A DNA stretch of 64,000 nt, taken from positions 1,116,001 through 1,180,000 of the forward strand of contig NZ_CP094264.1 in NCBI RefSeq assembly GCF_023614235.1, given 5' to 3'. The notes beneath the pieces were generated by a model that was given only the letters and a program-made list of their open reading frames with translations, was not told the origin of the DNA and did not search any database. Position 1 is the first letter of the stretch. Every line of letters starts with the position of its first letter. This DNA comes from Streptomyces sp. MRC013 (GTDB lineage: Bacteria > Actinomycetota > Actinomycetes > Streptomycetales > Streptomycetaceae). This document shows, in pieces, positions 1 through 9,598 of the stretch. Both the position numbers and the translations under genes were made by a program.

Positions 1-1
1 C

Positions 2-319
2 CTCGGCGTGCTGTGCGCGGTCGTCTCCGCGGGGGTCGCGGTGAGCGCCCTGTACGCGCGGACGGACGCCCGGCCCCCCGGCCCGCTGTCCGGGCTCGGC
101 GCGGCCCTCGTCCTGGTGTGCGCGGTGGCCGCCCTGTCCGCCGCCGCCGTGGAGAGCCGCCAGCACCGGGCGGGCACGACCGCCGTCCTGCGCCGGCTCG
201 GCGCCCCGACGGGCCTGCTCCGCTCGGCCGCACTGCTGCGCGCGGCGGTTCTGGTCGCCGGGTTCGCCCCGCTGGCCTGGCTGACGGCCGCGCTGACCGC
301 GCTTCCGCTCCGCCCCTGA
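2..319 (+). CDS. C-terminal end of an FtsX-like ABC transporter permease (5' truncated)
   Basis: The frame is already open at the left edge of the window and ends at a TGA at 317-319, so only the last ~105 residues are visible. Two hydrophobic stretches (around GALVLVCAVAAL and the LVAGFAPLAWL region) flank a basic loop containing ESRQHRAG and VLRRLGAP. That pattern of transmembrane helix, short charged loop with a conserved LRRLG-type element, and final helix is typical of the C-terminal part of FtsX/MacB-type permeases, which transmit ATPase motion to extracytoplasmic domains. The family call rests on this short segment only; the substrate and the partner ATPase lie outside the window. Confidence 0.55.
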   Translation, partial: LGVLCAVVSAGVAVSALYARTDARPPGPLSGLGAALVLVCAVAALSAAAVESRQHRAGTTAVLRRLGAPTGLLRSAALLRAAVLVAGFAPLAWLTAALTALPLRP

Positions 320-687
320 GACCGGCGGGCCCGGCGGTCGCGGAACGCCCCGGATCCGATGGCCGCACGGCACGCCTCCGCCCCACTGCCGCGGCCGCGG
401 CCACCGGATCCGGACGCCGGAGGCGTTCGATCGGGCCGCCGCGGGCGGCGGCCCCGCCGGGCGGCGCGTAGGACCCCTTGAACCCAAGAAGGCCCCCCGG
501 CGGCCTCCCGCGCCGCCCCGGCCGACACGGTGGAGGAGGCCGCGGCGGAACCGCTCCGCCCCGCGGGCCGCTGGGCCGCCGGGGGGCGCCGGCCGCACGA
601 GCCGGGACGCGGGCGCTCCCCGCGGGGCGGAACGGGACCCTCCCCCGGGGCGACGTCCGCGCGGACCCGCGCCGGAAGCCTGGCCGC
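320..687. other. intergenic stretch, no gene supported
   Basis: These 368 bases separate the permease end from the next plus-strand gene. I see no convincing coding frame; the open frames here have the arginine/proline-rich composition of shadow translations. The only structure noticed is the GC-rich inverted repeat at 433-454, listed separately. Confidence 0.5.
433..454 (+). terminator. GC-rich hairpin downstream of the FtsX-like permease
   Basis: The arms GGGCCGCCGC (433-442) and GCGGCGGCCC (445-454) are perfect complements with almost no loop, so the real stem is about 8-9 bp. It lies about 115 bases after the permease stop. There is no T-tract, so this is a candidate terminator only. Confidence 0.3.
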
Positions 688-1653
688 ATGGGACCGAAAC
701 GGTGGTGGGCGGCGTGGCCGTCCTGGGCGGGGAGCGCCGCCTTCGTGTGGAGCGCGCTGTACGCGGCGGGTGCGGCACTGGCCGCGGCGACCGGCCCGGC
801 GTTCGGGTACGCCCTGCTCGGCGGGGCCGCCCGGGGCGCGGCGGCGCAGTGGGCGTCGGCCGCGCTGTACGGGGGCGCGGCGGCGCTGGCGTACGGGATG
901 CGGCGGTGGCCGGGACGGGTGTGGCCCGGGCGTGCGGCGTGGGGGGTGGTGGTGCTGTGCCTGACGTCCGGGTTCGGCTTCCTGCTGAGCCTGACGCGGG
1001 TGCTGGCGTTCCTCAGCCGCGACCAGCCGCCGATGGACTGGGCCGCGTGGGCCAACCAGGGCGTCGCCCTGGCGGGCGCCGCGCTGTGGCTGGGCGCGGC
1101 GTTGGCGCACCGGCGGCACGGGCGGGGCGTGTGCGCGCACTGCGGGGGCGTCCGCGCGTCCACGGACGCCCGGCCCACGAGGGCGGGGCTGGTCGCTGCG
1201 GCCGCACTCGTGCCGTACGCGGTGACGAAGACGGCCTGGGCGCTGGGCTGGACGGCCGGGTACGCCGGTGAGGGCCGTCCCGGCCTGGATCCGCGCTACG
1301 CGAGCGACCTGGCGATCCGGCTGTACGCGCACGGGGTGGACGCGACCGCCGTGCTGGCCGTCGTCGGGATGGGGCTAGCGCTGGCGCTCACCCGCTCGTG
1401 GAGCGCGGCGCCGGTACGGGCGGTGCTGCTGGCGCTCGGGTGGGCGGGGGCCGCGGCGCTCGTCCCGTTCGGGGTGTTCCTGGCGGTGACGGGGGTGCTG
1501 GTGTGGGCCGGGCCGGTCGACGTGGGGCTCGGGGACCACGCCCCTTGGGTGGTGGCCGTCGCGTACGGGGGCTTCTCGGTGTACGGGGCGGCACTGGGGC
1601 GCGCGACGGGGACGTACCGAGCGCGGACGCGCCGCCCGTGTACACGGTGCTGA
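688..1653 (+). CDS. hypothetical multi-pass membrane protein
   Basis: I do not recognise a family. The 321-residue product begins with a tryptophan-rich segment (GPKRWWAAWPSW) and contains about seven or eight hydrophobic segments. Between the middle helices is a hydrophilic loop with a CAHCGG (CxxC-type) element that could bind metal or form a disulphide. The ATG at 688 was chosen because the upstream continuation of the frame is only arginine/proline-rich shadow sequence; a weak GGAAG lies about 10 bases upstream. The gene converges on thiQ with three bases between the stop codons. There is no visible operon partner, so the role is unknown. Confidence 0.65.
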   Translation: MGPKRWWAAWPSWAGSAAFVWSALYAAGAALAAATGPAFGYALLGGAARGAAAQWASAALYGGAAALAYGMRRWPGRVWPGRAAWGVVVLCLTSGFGFLLSLTRVLAFLSRDQPPMDWAAWANQGVALAGAALWLGAALAHRRHGRGVCAHCGGVRASTDARPTRAGLVAAAALVPYAVTKTAWALGWTAGYAGEGRPGLDPRYASDLAIRLYAHGVDATAVLAVVGMGLALALTRSWSAAPVRAVLLALGWAGAAALVPFGVFLAVTGVLVWAGPVDVGLGDHAPWVVAVAYGGFSVYGAALGRATGTYRARTRRPCTRC

Positions 1654-1656
1654 TCG

Positions 1657-2682
1657 TCAGCCGAGGACGACGACCTCGTCCGGGGTGAACGCGACGCCGA
1701 CCACCGCGCCCCGCTCCGGCGCGTCCCGCAGGGCGCACTCGGCCTCCAGCGGGGGCGCGTCCGCGCCGTCGGGCCGCAGCAGGACCGCCACGTGGTGGCC
1801 CCGGAACGTCCGCCCCTCGACCGTGCACCGCAGTCCGCCGGCGGGGGCGCCGAGCCGTACGCCGGCGGGTCGCACCAGCAGCCGCGCGGCGCCCCGCGGG
1901 GTTCCGGGCGGTACGGGCACCCGGCCCCACGCGGTGTCGGCGGTGTCACCGCTCACGGTCGCGGCGACCACGTTGCCGAAGCCGAGGAACCGGGCGACGA
2001 ACTCCGACGCGGGCCGCTGCCACACCTCCAGCGGCGTGCCCGCCTGCGCGACGCGGCCCTCGTGCATGACGACGACCCGGTCGGCGAGCGCGAACGCCTC
2101 GGACTGGTCGTGCGTGACGGCCAGCACGGTCGTGCCCAGCCGGCCGAACAGCCCGCGCAGCTCCGTGACGAGCCGCTCCCGCAGGCCCCGGTCGAGCTGG
2201 CCCAGCGGCTCGTCCAGCATCAGCAGCCGGGGACCGGGGGCCAGCGCCCTGGCGAGCGCGACGCGCTGCTGCTCACCGCCGGACAGCGCGGCGACCGACC
2301 TGCGCTCGGCGCCCGGCAGGCCCACGAGGTCCAGCAGCTCCGCGACGCGCGCGGCCCGCTCGGCGCGCGGCACCCCGCGCATCCGCAGCCCGAACGCGAC
2401 GTTCCCGGCCACGTCCCGCTGCGGGAACAGCTGGTGGTCCTGGAACATCAGCCCGACCCCGCGCCGGTGCACGGGCACGCCGACCTGGTCGGCACCGTCC
2501 AGCAGCACCCGGCCGGCGTCGGCCGGCTGGAGCCCGGCGACCACCCGCAGCAGGGTCGACTTGCCGCTGCCGCTGGGTCCGAGGACGCACACGGTCTCGT
2601 GCTCGGCGACCGCCAGGTCCACCGCGTCCAGCGCGGTGCGGGCGCCGAAGCGGACGGTCACGCCCTCCAGCCGGAGCAGCAT
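1657..2682 (-). CDS. thiQ: thiamine ABC transporter ATP-binding protein
   Basis: The 341-residue product is an ABC ATPase. It has Walker A GPSGSGKST at residues 35-43, a Q-loop (MFQDHQ), signature LSGGEQQR near 134-141, Walker B LLMLDEP and switch His (AVTHD). The extra ~110 residues after the nucleotide-binding domain form a regulatory/OB-like C-terminal domain as in PotA/FbpC-type ATPases, so by sequence alone an iron or polyamine importer would be possible. The thiamine assignment rests on context: it is last in an operon with a ThiB-like binding protein behind a TPP riboswitch. It should power uptake through ThiP at the inner face of the membrane. ATG at 2682 follows the end of thiP directly. 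Confidence 0.85.
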   Translation of the reverse strand: MLLRLEGVTVRFGARTALDAVDLAVAEHETVCVLGPSGSGKSTLLRVVAGLQPADAGRVLLDGADQVGVPVHRRGVGLMFQDHQLFPQRDVAGNVAFGLRMRGVPRAERAARVAELLDLVGLPGAERRSVAALSGGEQQRVALARALAPGPRLLMLDEPLGQLDRGLRERLVTELRGLFGRLGTTVLAVTHDQSEAFALADRVVVMHEGRVAQAGTPLEVWQRPASEFVARFLGFGNVVAATVSGDTADTAWGRVPVPPGTPRGAARLLVRPAGVRLGAPAGGLRCTVEGRTFRGHHVAVLLRPDGADAPPLEAECALRDAPERGAVVGVAFTPDEVVVLG

Positions 2683-2684
2683 CG

Positions 2685-4360
2685 TCAGAACTCCCCCCGC
2701 GGTCCGCCCGGACGCGTTCGAGCAGCAGCAACGCGACCGCGCAGACCACCATCAGGATCGTGGACAGCGCCATCGCCTGCCCGTAGTTGAGTTCGCCGGG
2801 CCGGCCGAGCAGCCGCGCCACGGCCACCGGCAGCGTCGGACGGTCGGCGCGGGCGAGGAACACGGTGGCGCCGAACTCTCCGAGCGACACGGCGAACGCG
2901 AACCCGGCGGCGACCAGCAGCGCCCGCCGCACCATCGGCAGGTCCACCTCCCGCCACGCCCGCAGCGGTGAGGCGCCGAGCACGGCGGCGGCCTCCCGCA
3001 GCCGCGTGTCCACCGCGCGCAGGACGGGCAGCATCGTCCGCACGACGAAGGGCACGCCGACCAGGGCCTGCGCCAGCGGCACCAGGATCCACGACGCGCG
3101 CAGGTCCAGCGGCGGCTCGTCCAGCGTGACGAGGAAACCGAAGCCGACGGTGACGGCGGACACGCCGAGCGGCAGCATCAGCAGCGCGTCGAACCCGCGC
3201 ACCAGCCGCCCGGCCCGCCGGGTGAGCGCCGCCGCGGCGAGTCCGCCCACCACGACGGCGACGGCCGTCGCGGCGAGCGCGAACCGCAGGGAGTTCCCGA
3301 CCGCCTCGAGCGGCGGGACGGCGAACGTGCCGCCGCTCGCCTCCGCCGACCGCAGTGCCCGGTAGAAGCCGAGGCCGCCGGAGGCGTCCAGCGAGCGGGC
3401 GACGAGCACCCCGAGCGGCAGCACCAGCAGCAGCCCGGCGGAGGCGAGGACCCCGCCGAGCAGCGCCCACTGCCCGGCGCCGCGCGGCCGGCGCGCGGTG
3501 CGCGCCGGGTCGACCAGCCGCAGCGCGGTCTCCCGGCGCCGCACGGTCCACGCGTGGAGCGCCAGTACACAGGCGACGGCGGCGAACTGGACGAGGGTGA
3601 GCACGGCGGCCGTCGGCAGGTCCAGCAGCTGCGCGGTCTGCCGGTAGACCTCCGCCTCCAGCGTGCGGTAGGCGGGCCCGCCGAGGATCGCCACGACGCC
3701 GAAGGAGGTGTACGTGAAGAGGAACACCATCAGCGCGGCCGCGGCCACCGCCGGGCCGAGCGCGGGCAGCGTCACCCGGCACCAGGCGGCGAGGCGGGAC
3801 GCGCCGAGCACCCGCGCGGCCTCCTCCTGCCGGGGGTCGAGCTGCGCCCACAGCCCGCCCACGGTCCGGACGACGACGGCGTAGTTGAAGAAGACGTGGG
3901 CCAGGAGGATCGCCCACACGGTCGTGTCGAGGCGGACGCCCCACAGCTCGTCGAGGAGCCCGCCGCGCCCGAGGAGCGCCAGGAACGCCGTGCCCACGAC
4001 CACGGTCGGCAGCACGAACGGCACGGTGACCACCGCCCGCAGCACCTGCCTGCCGGGGAAGTCGAAGCGGGCGAAGACGTACGCGCCGGGGAGCGCCACC
4101 AGCAGGGTGAGCGCGGTCGAGGCGAGCGCCTGCCAGGTGGTGAACCACAGGACGTCGAGGACGTCCGGCCGGGTCAGGACCTCGCCGAGCCGGCCGGGCC
4201 GCCATCCCTCGTCCGTCCTCAGGCCGCGCCCGACGATGGTCGCGACCGGGTAGGCGAAGAAGACGGCGAAGAAGGCGGCGGGCAGCAGGAGGAGCGCACC
4301 GCGCACCGCGCCGCCGCGGGCGCGCACCGGCCTCGCGCCCCGTGCGCAGGCGTCCTCCAC
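2685..4360 (-). CDS. thiP: thiamine ABC transporter permease, end of frame disturbed by an indel
   Basis: This is a fused two-domain permease: two copies of the BPD_transp_1 fold, each with about six helices and an EAA-type loop (EEAARVLGAS in the first half, EAAAVLGAS in the second). The length of ~558 residues fits ThiP. A GTG at 4360, 11 bases after the thiB stop, is my preferred start; an ATG at 4408 would overlap thiB. As read, the frame does not stop at the gene boundary but runs about 136 residues into thiQ in the wrong frame. Adding one base to the C6 run at 2693-2698 gives an ending ADRGGEF and a TGA at 2685, two bases before the thiQ ATG. I take that as the true end. It imports thiamine/TPP with ThiB and ThiQ. 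Confidence 0.75.
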
Positions 4361-4371
4361 CGGGCGTCCGC

Positions 4372-5469
4372 CTACTTCAGGACGAGCGAGGACCACGCCC
4401 GGACCCACCGGTCGCGGTTCTCGGCGATCTTCTCGGGCGCCATGGTCAGCGGCTCGTCGACGGCGACGCCGTGCCTGGTGAACAGCTCGGGCGGTTTCGC
4501 GTCCTCCACCACCGGGTGCACGAACATGTTCAGCGGCATGTCCTCCTGGAACCTCTTCCCGATCATGAAGTCGAGGAGGGCCTTGCCGCCCTCCTCGTTG
4601 GCGGCGCCCTTCAGCAGCCCGGCGAACTCGATCTGCCGGTAGCAGGTGCCGGGTGCGACGCCGGTGGGCGCCTCGGCGGGCCTCGGGTCGCCGTAGAGGA
4701 CCTCGACCGGCGGGCTGGAGGCGTACGAGACGACGAGCGGCCGGTCGGCCTTGGCCTTCCTGCCGCCGGCGGAGCCGGAGAACTCCTGGTTGTAGGCGAT
4801 CTCCCAGCTGTCGACGACCTTGACGCCGTTGTCCTTCAGCTTCCTCCAGTAGCCCTGCCAGCCCCCGTCGCCGTACGCGGCGGCCGTGCCGAGGAGGAAG
4901 CCGAGGCCGGGCGACGACCGCTCGGGGTTCTCCACCACGAGGAGGTTCCGGTAGGCGGGCTTCGCCAGGTCGTCGAAGGTCTCCGGCGGGGCGAGCCGCC
5001 GGTCGGCGAAGAACTTCTTGTCGTAGTTGACGCAGACGTCGCCGTAGTCGATCGGGGTGACGCGGCGCCCGTCCCGGTCGAGCCGGAAGGCGGGGTCGAC
5101 CCGGTCGAGGCCCTTCGCCTCGTACGGCTCGAACACGCCGTTGTCGAGGGCGCGGGAGAGGGTCGTGTTGTCCACGCCGAAGAAGACGTCGCCCTGCGGG
5201 GCTCCCTTGGTGAGGACGGCCTTGTTGACCGCCTCGACGGCGTCGCCGCTCCTGAGGACCTTCACCGTGTAGCCGGTCCGCCGGGTGAACTCCTTCAGCA
5301 CGGCGTCGGAGGCGGCGAAGGAGTCGTGGCCGACGAGCGTGACGGTCTTCGGCGCGCCGCCGCCGGCCTCGTCACCCGCCCCGCCGGATCCGTCCCCGCA
5401 CGCCGTGAGCGCCGCGGCGCCCAGGGCGGCGGCGACCGCGCCCGCGGTGATCTTCTTGGTGGTGCTCAC
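4372..5469 (-). CDS. thiB: thiamine-binding lipoprotein of the ThiBPQ transporter
   Basis: The 365-residue product has an N-terminal lipoprotein signal with lipobox LTAC (Cys24), then a Gly/Ser/Ala linker and a periplasmic-binding-protein fold. The motifs VTLVGHDSFAAS near the mature N-terminus and DVFFGVDNTTL match the thiamine-binding protein (TbpA/ThiB) family rather than Fe(III) binders. It should sit on the outer face of the membrane and deliver thiamine, TMP or TPP to ThiP. The start is GTG at 5469; AGGAGG (5475-5480) lies five bases upstream, whereas the nearby ATG at 5473 is out of frame. It is the first gene of thiBPQ, controlled by the TPP riboswitch at 5554-5647. Confidence 0.9.
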   Translation of the reverse strand: MSTTKKITAGAVAAALGAAALTACGDGSGGAGDEAGGGAPKTVTLVGHDSFAASDAVLKEFTRRTGYTVKVLRSGDAVEAVNKAVLTKGAPQGDVFFGVDNTTLSRALDNGVFEPYEAKGLDRVDPAFRLDRDGRRVTPIDYGDVCVNYDKKFFADRRLAPPETFDDLAKPAYRNLLVVENPERSSPGLGFLLGTAAAYGDGGWQGYWRKLKDNGVKVVDSWEIAYNQEFSGSAGGRKAKADRPLVVSYASSPPVEVLYGDPRPAEAPTGVAPGTCYRQIEFAGLLKGAANEEGGKALLDFMIGKRFQEDMPLNMFVHPVVEDAKPPELFTRHGVAVDEPLTMAPEKIAENRDRWVRAWSSLVLK

Positions 5470-5474
5470 TCATT

Positions 5475-5533
5475 CCTCCTGGGACGGCCAGGAAGAGGCG
5501 CTGCCCCGTCCGCCGCGGACGCGGCGGGCGGGG
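5475..5533 (-). promoter_or_regulatory. expression platform of the thiB riboswitch (SD-sequestering hairpin plus upstream stem)
   Basis: In the RNA, CTTCCTGG (complement of 5488-5495) can pair with CCAGGAGG (complement of 5475-5482) across a five-base loop, hiding the thiB Shine-Dalgarno sequence. Just upstream, 5504-5516 and 5521-5533 form a second 13-bp stem with one mismatch and a four-base loop. There is no U-tract after either stem, so translational control by SD occlusion looks more likely than transcription termination. Confidence 0.6.
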
Positions 5534-5553
5534 CGCAACAGCTCGAGTGACGG

Positions 5554-5647
5554 CCGAACTCCCTGCCCGGAACGGCCCGGGCGGGGTTCAGAGGGTCTGC
5601 GGTCCGGTGGTCACCGCACTCTCAGCGCTGTGGCGCTCCCCTGTCGG
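5554..5647 (-). promoter_or_regulatory. TPP (THI-element) riboswitch
   Basis: Reading the minus strand, the aptamer has a closing stem CCGA/TCGG, the pyrimidine-sensing core GCTGAGAG (complement of 5619-5626), a short P3 arm, and the pyrophosphate-sensing core ACCCTCTGAACC (complement of 5585-5596). The 3' half ends with CAGGGAG next to the closing stem. The order and spacing of CTGAGA and ACCCttTGAACC are diagnostic for TPP riboswitches. It lies about 85 bases upstream of thiB, so TPP should repress synthesis of the thiamine importer. Confidence 0.93.
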
Positions 5648-5693
5648 AGTATCCGGATGTTCGGGCTCCAGACTACAGCGGGGCGTTTTCCGG

Positions 5694-6806
5694 TCAGCGC
5701 TCGGCCGCCGCGAGCTGGCCGCACGCCCCGTCGATCTCCTGGCCGCGGGTGTCGCGGACGGTGACCGGGACGCCGTGCGCGGCGACGGCCTCGACGAACG
5801 CCCTCTCGTCCTCGGGGCGGGAGGCGGTCCACTTCGAGCCCGGAGTGGGGTTGAGCGGGATCAGGTTGACGTGGACCCGCCGGCCCTTGAGGAGCCGGCC
5901 GAGGAGGTCGCCGCGCCACGCCTGGTCGTTGATGTCGCGGATCAGCGCGTACTCGACGGAGACGCGCCGCCCGGACTTCTCGGCGTACTCCCACGCCGCG
6001 TCGAGCACCTCGCGGACCTTCCAGCGCGTGTTGACCGGGACGAGCGTGTCGCGCAGCTCGTCGTCGGGGGCGTGCAGCGACACGGCGAGGCGGCACTTGA
6101 AGCCCTCGTCGGCGAAGCGCAGCATCGCCGGGACGAGACCGACCGTCGAGACCGTGATGCCGCGCTGCGACAGGCCGAGGCCGTCCGGCTCCGGGTCGGT
6201 GAGGCGGCGGACGGCGCCGACGACGCGGTTGTAGTTGGCGAGCGGCTCGCCCATCCCCATGAAGACGATGTTCGACAGCCGCGCGGGGCCGCCGGGGACC
6301 TCGCCGTCGCGCAGGGCGCGCATCCCGTCGACGATCTGGTGGACGATCTCGGCGGTCGACAGGTTCCGGTCGAGACCGGCCTGGCCGGTGGCGCAGAAGG
6401 GACAGTTCATCCCGCACCCCGCCTGCGACGAGACGCACATCGTCACGCGGTCGGGGTACCGCATGAGCACCGACTCGACGAGCGTGCCGTCGTGCAGCCG
6501 CCACAGGGTCTTGCGGGTCGTGTCGCCGTCGCACGAGATGTGCCGGACGACGCTCATCAGGTCCGGCAGCAGCTCGCCGGCGAGCTTTTCGCGGGAGGCG
6601 GCGGGGATGTCGGTCCACTCGGCGGGGTCGTGGGCGTACCGGGCGAAGTAGTGCTGGGACAGCTGCCGGGCGCGGAACGGCTTCTCACCGATCGCCGCCA
6701 CGGCCGCCTTGCGCTCCGCGGGGGTGAGGTCGGCGAGGTGCCGCGGCGGCTTCTTGGCTCCGCGGGGCGCGACGAAGGTGAGTTCGCCAGGGACGGGGCG
6801 TACCAC
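5694..6806 (-). CDS. rlmN: dual-specificity 23S rRNA/tRNA adenine-C2 methyltransferase RlmN
   Basis: This 370-residue radical-SAM enzyme methylates C2 of A2503 in 23S rRNA and A37 of certain tRNAs. The 4Fe-4S/SAM motif CGMNCPFC supplies Cys131, Cys135 and Cys138. A C-terminal GACGQL carries the conserved cysteine that forms the transient methyl-protein intermediate. The GEPL and LAVSLHAP motifs are also family hallmarks. GTG at 6806 is the likely start, with GAGGAG (6815-6820) eight bases upstream. It is separated from cdsA by a hairpin at 6922-6956, and the TPP-regulated thiB unit lies downstream on the same strand. Confidence 0.93.
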   Translation of the reverse strand: MVRPVPGELTFVAPRGAKKPPRHLADLTPAERKAAVAAIGEKPFRARQLSQHYFARYAHDPAEWTDIPAASREKLAGELLPDLMSVVRHISCDGDTTRKTLWRLHDGTLVESVLMRYPDRVTMCVSSQAGCGMNCPFCATGQAGLDRNLSTAEIVHQIVDGMRALRDGEVPGGPARLSNIVFMGMGEPLANYNRVVGAVRRLTDPEPDGLGLSQRGITVSTVGLVPAMLRFADEGFKCRLAVSLHAPDDELRDTLVPVNTRWKVREVLDAAWEYAEKSGRRVSVEYALIRDINDQAWRGDLLGRLLKGRRVHVNLIPLNPTPGSKWTASRPEDERAFVEAVAAHGVPVTVRDTRGQEIDGACGQLAAAER

Positions 6807-6921
6807 GCGAGCAACTCCTCGTGAGGGCTGAGGTCCGGGCCCCGCGCGTGCGGGGGCGGGGGCGGCTTCCGTGCCGGAGCCGGGGGACCTCACCGGGTCG
6901 TCCCCGCGTCGGCGGGGAGGG

Positions 6922-6956
6922 GGAAGGGCCCGCGACGCGATGCCGCGGGCCCTTCC
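6922..6956 (-). terminator. hairpin terminator after cdsA
   Basis: GGAAGGGCCCGCG and CGCGGGCCCTTCC are perfect 13-base arms around a nine-base loop. The hairpin lies 17 bases past the cdsA stop on the minus strand and before the rlmN ribosome-binding site, so it probably ends the frr-cdsA transcript. The stem is palindromic and could act in both directions. Confidence 0.65.
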
Positions 6957-6973
6957 AGAGTACCCGCCCGCGG

Positions 6974-8086
6974 TCAACCCGCTCCGACGAAGACCACCAG
7001 CAGCAGCCACACGACCGGCGCCGTCGGCAGCAGGGAGTCCAGGCGGTCCATGATGCCGCCGTGGCCCGGCAGCAGGGTTCCCATGTCCTTGATGCCCAGG
7101 TCCCGCTTGATCATGGACTCGCCGAGGTCGCCCAGCGTGGCGCTGACCGCGACCGCGAGGCCCAGGAGCAGGCCCTGCCACCACGCGCCGCCCTCGACGA
7201 GGAACCCCATGCACAGCGCCCCGGCGGCCATCGCGAAGGCGATCGCGCCGAACAGGCCCTCGCGGGTCTTGCCCGGGCTGATCCGCGGTGCCAGCTTGTG
7301 CCTGCCGAAGCGCCAGCCGACCGCGTACGCGCCCGTGTCGCTGACGACGGTCAGCAGCAGGAACGTCAGCACCCGCTGCGGCCCGTCGTCCGCGGCCAGC
7401 ATCAGCGCCACGAACGTCGCCAGGAACGGCACGTAGAGGGCGGCGAACACGCCGGCCGTGACGTCCTTGAGATATCCCTCCGGCGGTTCCGCCATCCGCC
7501 ACACGAGCACCGCGAGCGCGGTCAGCGCCGTCGCCACCCAGGCGCCCTCGGCCCCGCGCACGTACCCGGCGACGACCATCGCCACACCGCCGGCGGCGAG
7601 CGGGACGAGCGGCGCCCTGAGGCCCTTGCACTCCCGGAGCCTGGAGGTCAGCTCCCACAGGCCGACGACGACGGCGATCGCTATCACGCCGACGAAGACG
7701 GCCTTCTGGACGAAGAGCGACGCGACGATCACCGCGCCGAGACCGACGCCGACCCCTATGGCGGCCCGCAGGTCGCGTCCGGCCTGCTTCCTCTGCCGCT
7801 CCTGTCTCTTCCGCTGCGAGCGGCCCTGCGGCTCGGCGGGCTCCGGTGGCATGGGCTCCTGCGGCATCTCGTCACGGACCGGGGGGCCGCTCGGCCGAGC
7901 GGCCCCCCGGTCATGGTCGTCCTGGTCTCCGCCGGCGGGGGCTCCGGGCGCGGTGGGCACGGGGCGGGTGTGCTGCGCGGCGTGCTCGTCGAGGGCGGGG
8001 CCCGCCGGGGCGGCCGGAGCACGCCCCTGGCCGGGCGGGCCCCAGTGCGCGCCTCGCGGCGGGGCCCCCGGGGAAGCGTCGTTCAT
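6974..8086 (-). CDS. cdsA: phosphatidate cytidylyltransferase (CDP-diacylglycerol synthase)
   Basis: The product converts phosphatidic acid and CTP to CDP-diacylglycerol, the precursor of all phospholipid head-group exchange, in the membrane. It is 370 residues. A disordered, proline- and charge-rich N-terminal ~100 residues is an actinobacterial extension, followed by about eight hydrophobic segments. The C-terminal signature [16 protein letters not shown] followed by [11 protein letters not shown] is the CdsA family motif. Its ATG overlaps the frr stop codon (TGATG at 8084-8088), so the two are translationally coupled. Gene order pyrH-frr-cdsA is conserved in bacteria. Confidence 0.93.
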   Translation of the reverse strand: MNDASPGAPPRGAHWGPPGQGRAPAAPAGPALDEHAAQHTRPVPTAPGAPAGGDQDDHDRGAARPSGPPVRDEMPQEPMPPEPAEPQGRSQRKRQERQRKQAGRDLRAAIGVGVGLGAVIVASLFVQKAVFVGVIAIAVVVGLWELTSRLRECKGLRAPLVPLAAGGVAMVVAGYVRGAEGAWVATALTALAVLVWRMAEPPEGYLKDVTAGVFAALYVPFLATFVALMLAADDGPQRVLTFLLLTVVSDTGAYAVGWRFGRHKLAPRISPGKTREGLFGAIAFAMAAGALCMGFLVEGGAWWQGLLLGLAVAVSATLGDLGESMIKRDLGIKDMGTLLPGHGGIMDRLDSLLPTAPVVWLLLVVFVGAG

Positions 8087-8643
8087 CAGACCTCGAGCAG
8101 CTCGGCTTCCTTGTGCTTGAGCAGCTCGTCCACCTGCGCGACGTACTTCGCGGTGGTGTCGTCGAGCTCCTTCTCCGCACGGCGGCCCTCGTCCTCACCG
8201 ACCTCGCCGTCCTTGACGAGCTTGTCGATGGTCTCCTTGGCCTTGCGGCGGACGGCGCGGATCGAGATCTTCGCGTCCTCGCCCTTGCCCTTGGCGACCT
8301 TGATGTACTCGCGGCGGCGCTCCTCGGTGAGCTCGGGGAAGACCACCCGGATGATGTTGCCGTCGTTGGAGGGGTTGACGCCGAGGTCGGAGTCGCGGAT
8401 CGCCTGCTCGATGTTGCGCAGGGCGGTCTTGTCGAACGGCGTCACCACGGCCATGCGCGGCTCCGGCACCGAGAAGGAGGCCAGCTGGTTGATCGGCGTG
8501 AGGGCACCGTAGTAGTCGGCCACGATCTTGTTGAACATGGCCGGGTGCGCACGCCCGGTGCGGATCGCGGCGAAGTCGTCCTTGGCGACCAGGACGGCCT
8601 TCTCCATCTTCTCCTCGGCTTCGAGGAGGGTCTCTTCGATCAC
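8086..8643 (-). CDS. frr: ribosome recycling factor
   Basis: RRF splits post-termination ribosomes together with EF-G. The product is exactly the standard 185 residues when started at GTG 8643 ([13 protein letters not shown]); an adjacent in-frame GTG at 8646 is the only close alternative. AGGAG lies just upstream. The sequence shows the long three-helix bundle pattern with [13 protein letters not shown] and the C-terminal motif [11 protein letters not shown]. It lies between pyrH and cdsA on the same strand and overlaps the cdsA start by one base. Confidence 0.94.
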   Translation of the reverse strand: MIEETLLEAEEKMEKAVLVAKDDFAAIRTGRAHPAMFNKIVADYYGALTPINQLASFSVPEPRMAVVTPFDKTALRNIEQAIRDSDLGVNPSNDGNIIRVVFPELTEERRREYIKVAKGKGEDAKISIRAVRRKAKETIDKLVKDGEVGEDEGRRAEKELDDTTAKYVAQVDELLKHKEAELLEV

Positions 8644-8805
8644 CACTTGCTCCTGCGTGTCTTGGTTTCGTCCCGGCGTGCACCACGGCCGCGGAACCTG
8701 CGTCGCGTCTTCTCCTGCACGGTGTCCGACCGGCAGGACTTTGTCCATCCCCGGCCGGGCGGCGGGGGTCCCTCCCGCCCGAGCGGGGCCGAGGGCCCCG
8801 GAGAG

Positions 8806-9570
8806 TCAGTGCCGGGTGCCCTCGTCACTCACGAGAGTGCCGATCTTCTCACCCTTCACGGCGCGGGCGATGTTGCCGGCCGTGAGGAGTTCGAAGACGA
8901 GGATCGGCAGCTTGTTGTCGCGGCAGAGGGTGATGGCGGTGGCGTCGGCGACCTTGAGGTCGCGGGCGATCACCTCGCCGTACTCCAGGGCGTCGAACCT
9001 CACGGCGTCCGGGTTGGTCTTCGGGTCGGAGTCGTAGACCCCGTCGACCCCGTTCTTGCCCATGAGGAGGGCCTCGGCGTCGATCTCCAGGGCGCGCTGG
9101 GCGGCGGTGGTGTCGGTGGAGAAGTACGGCATGCCCATACCGGCACCGAAGATCACGACGCGGCCCTTCTCCAGGTGGCGCACGGCACGCAGCGGGATGT
9201 AGGGCTCGGCGACCTGCCCCATGGTGATCGCGGTCTGGACACGGGACTGGATGCCCTCCTTCTCCAGGAAGTCCTGGAGGGCGAGGCAGTTCATCACCGT
9301 GCCGAGCATGCCCATGTAGTCGGAGCGTGCCCGGTCCATACCGCGCTGCTGGAGCTCGGCGCCGCGGAAGAAGTTGCCACCGCCGATGACGACCGCGATC
9401 TGCGCGCCGTCCCGGACGACCGCGGCGATCTCGCGGGCGATGGCGTGCACGACGTCGGGGTCGACGCCGAGGCCGCCGCCGCCGGAGAACGCCTCGCCGG
9501 ACAGCTTCAGGAGGAAGCGGCCGGCTTTCTTACCGGTGTTGTCGTCGCCCTGTGCGGCGCCCTGATTCAT
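8806..9570 (-). CDS. pyrH: uridylate kinase (UMP kinase)
   Basis: The product phosphorylates UMP to UDP in pyrimidine nucleotide synthesis. It is a 254-residue member of the amino-acid-kinase fold, unrelated to eukaryotic UMP/CMP kinase. Motifs are [10 protein letters not shown] near the N-terminus, [10 protein letters not shown] (phosphate loop), and the central [14 protein letters not shown] and [10 protein letters not shown] elements. ATG at 9570 is supported by GAGGAG about seven bases upstream. It follows tsf with a hairpin (9599-9642) in the gap, and precedes frr by 162 bases. Confidence 0.94.
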   Translation of the reverse strand: MNQGAAQGDDNTGKKAGRFLLKLSGEAFSGGGGLGVDPDVVHAIAREIAAVVRDGAQIAVVIGGGNFFRGAELQQRGMDRARSDYMGMLGTVMNCLALQDFLEKEGIQSRVQTAITMGQVAEPYIPLRAVRHLEKGRVVIFGAGMGMPYFSTDTTAAQRALEIDAEALLMGKNGVDGVYDSDPKTNPDAVRFDALEYGEVIARDLKVADATAITLCRDNKLPILVFELLTAGNIARAVKGEKIGTLVSDEGTRH

Positions 9571-9598
9571 TGGAGATCTCCTCGTGCGCATACGAAGA

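Noticed and set aside
2273..2684. A genuine C-terminal domain on ThiP overlapping thiQ.
   Set aside because: The extension is Arg/Gly/Pro-rich, follows a homopolymer run, and is simply the thiQ region in another frame.
1657..5469. Fe(III) or polyamine transporter, as the ATPase has a PotA/FbpC-like C-terminal domain.
   Set aside because: The binding protein has TbpA/ThiB motifs and the operon is preceded by a TPP riboswitch.
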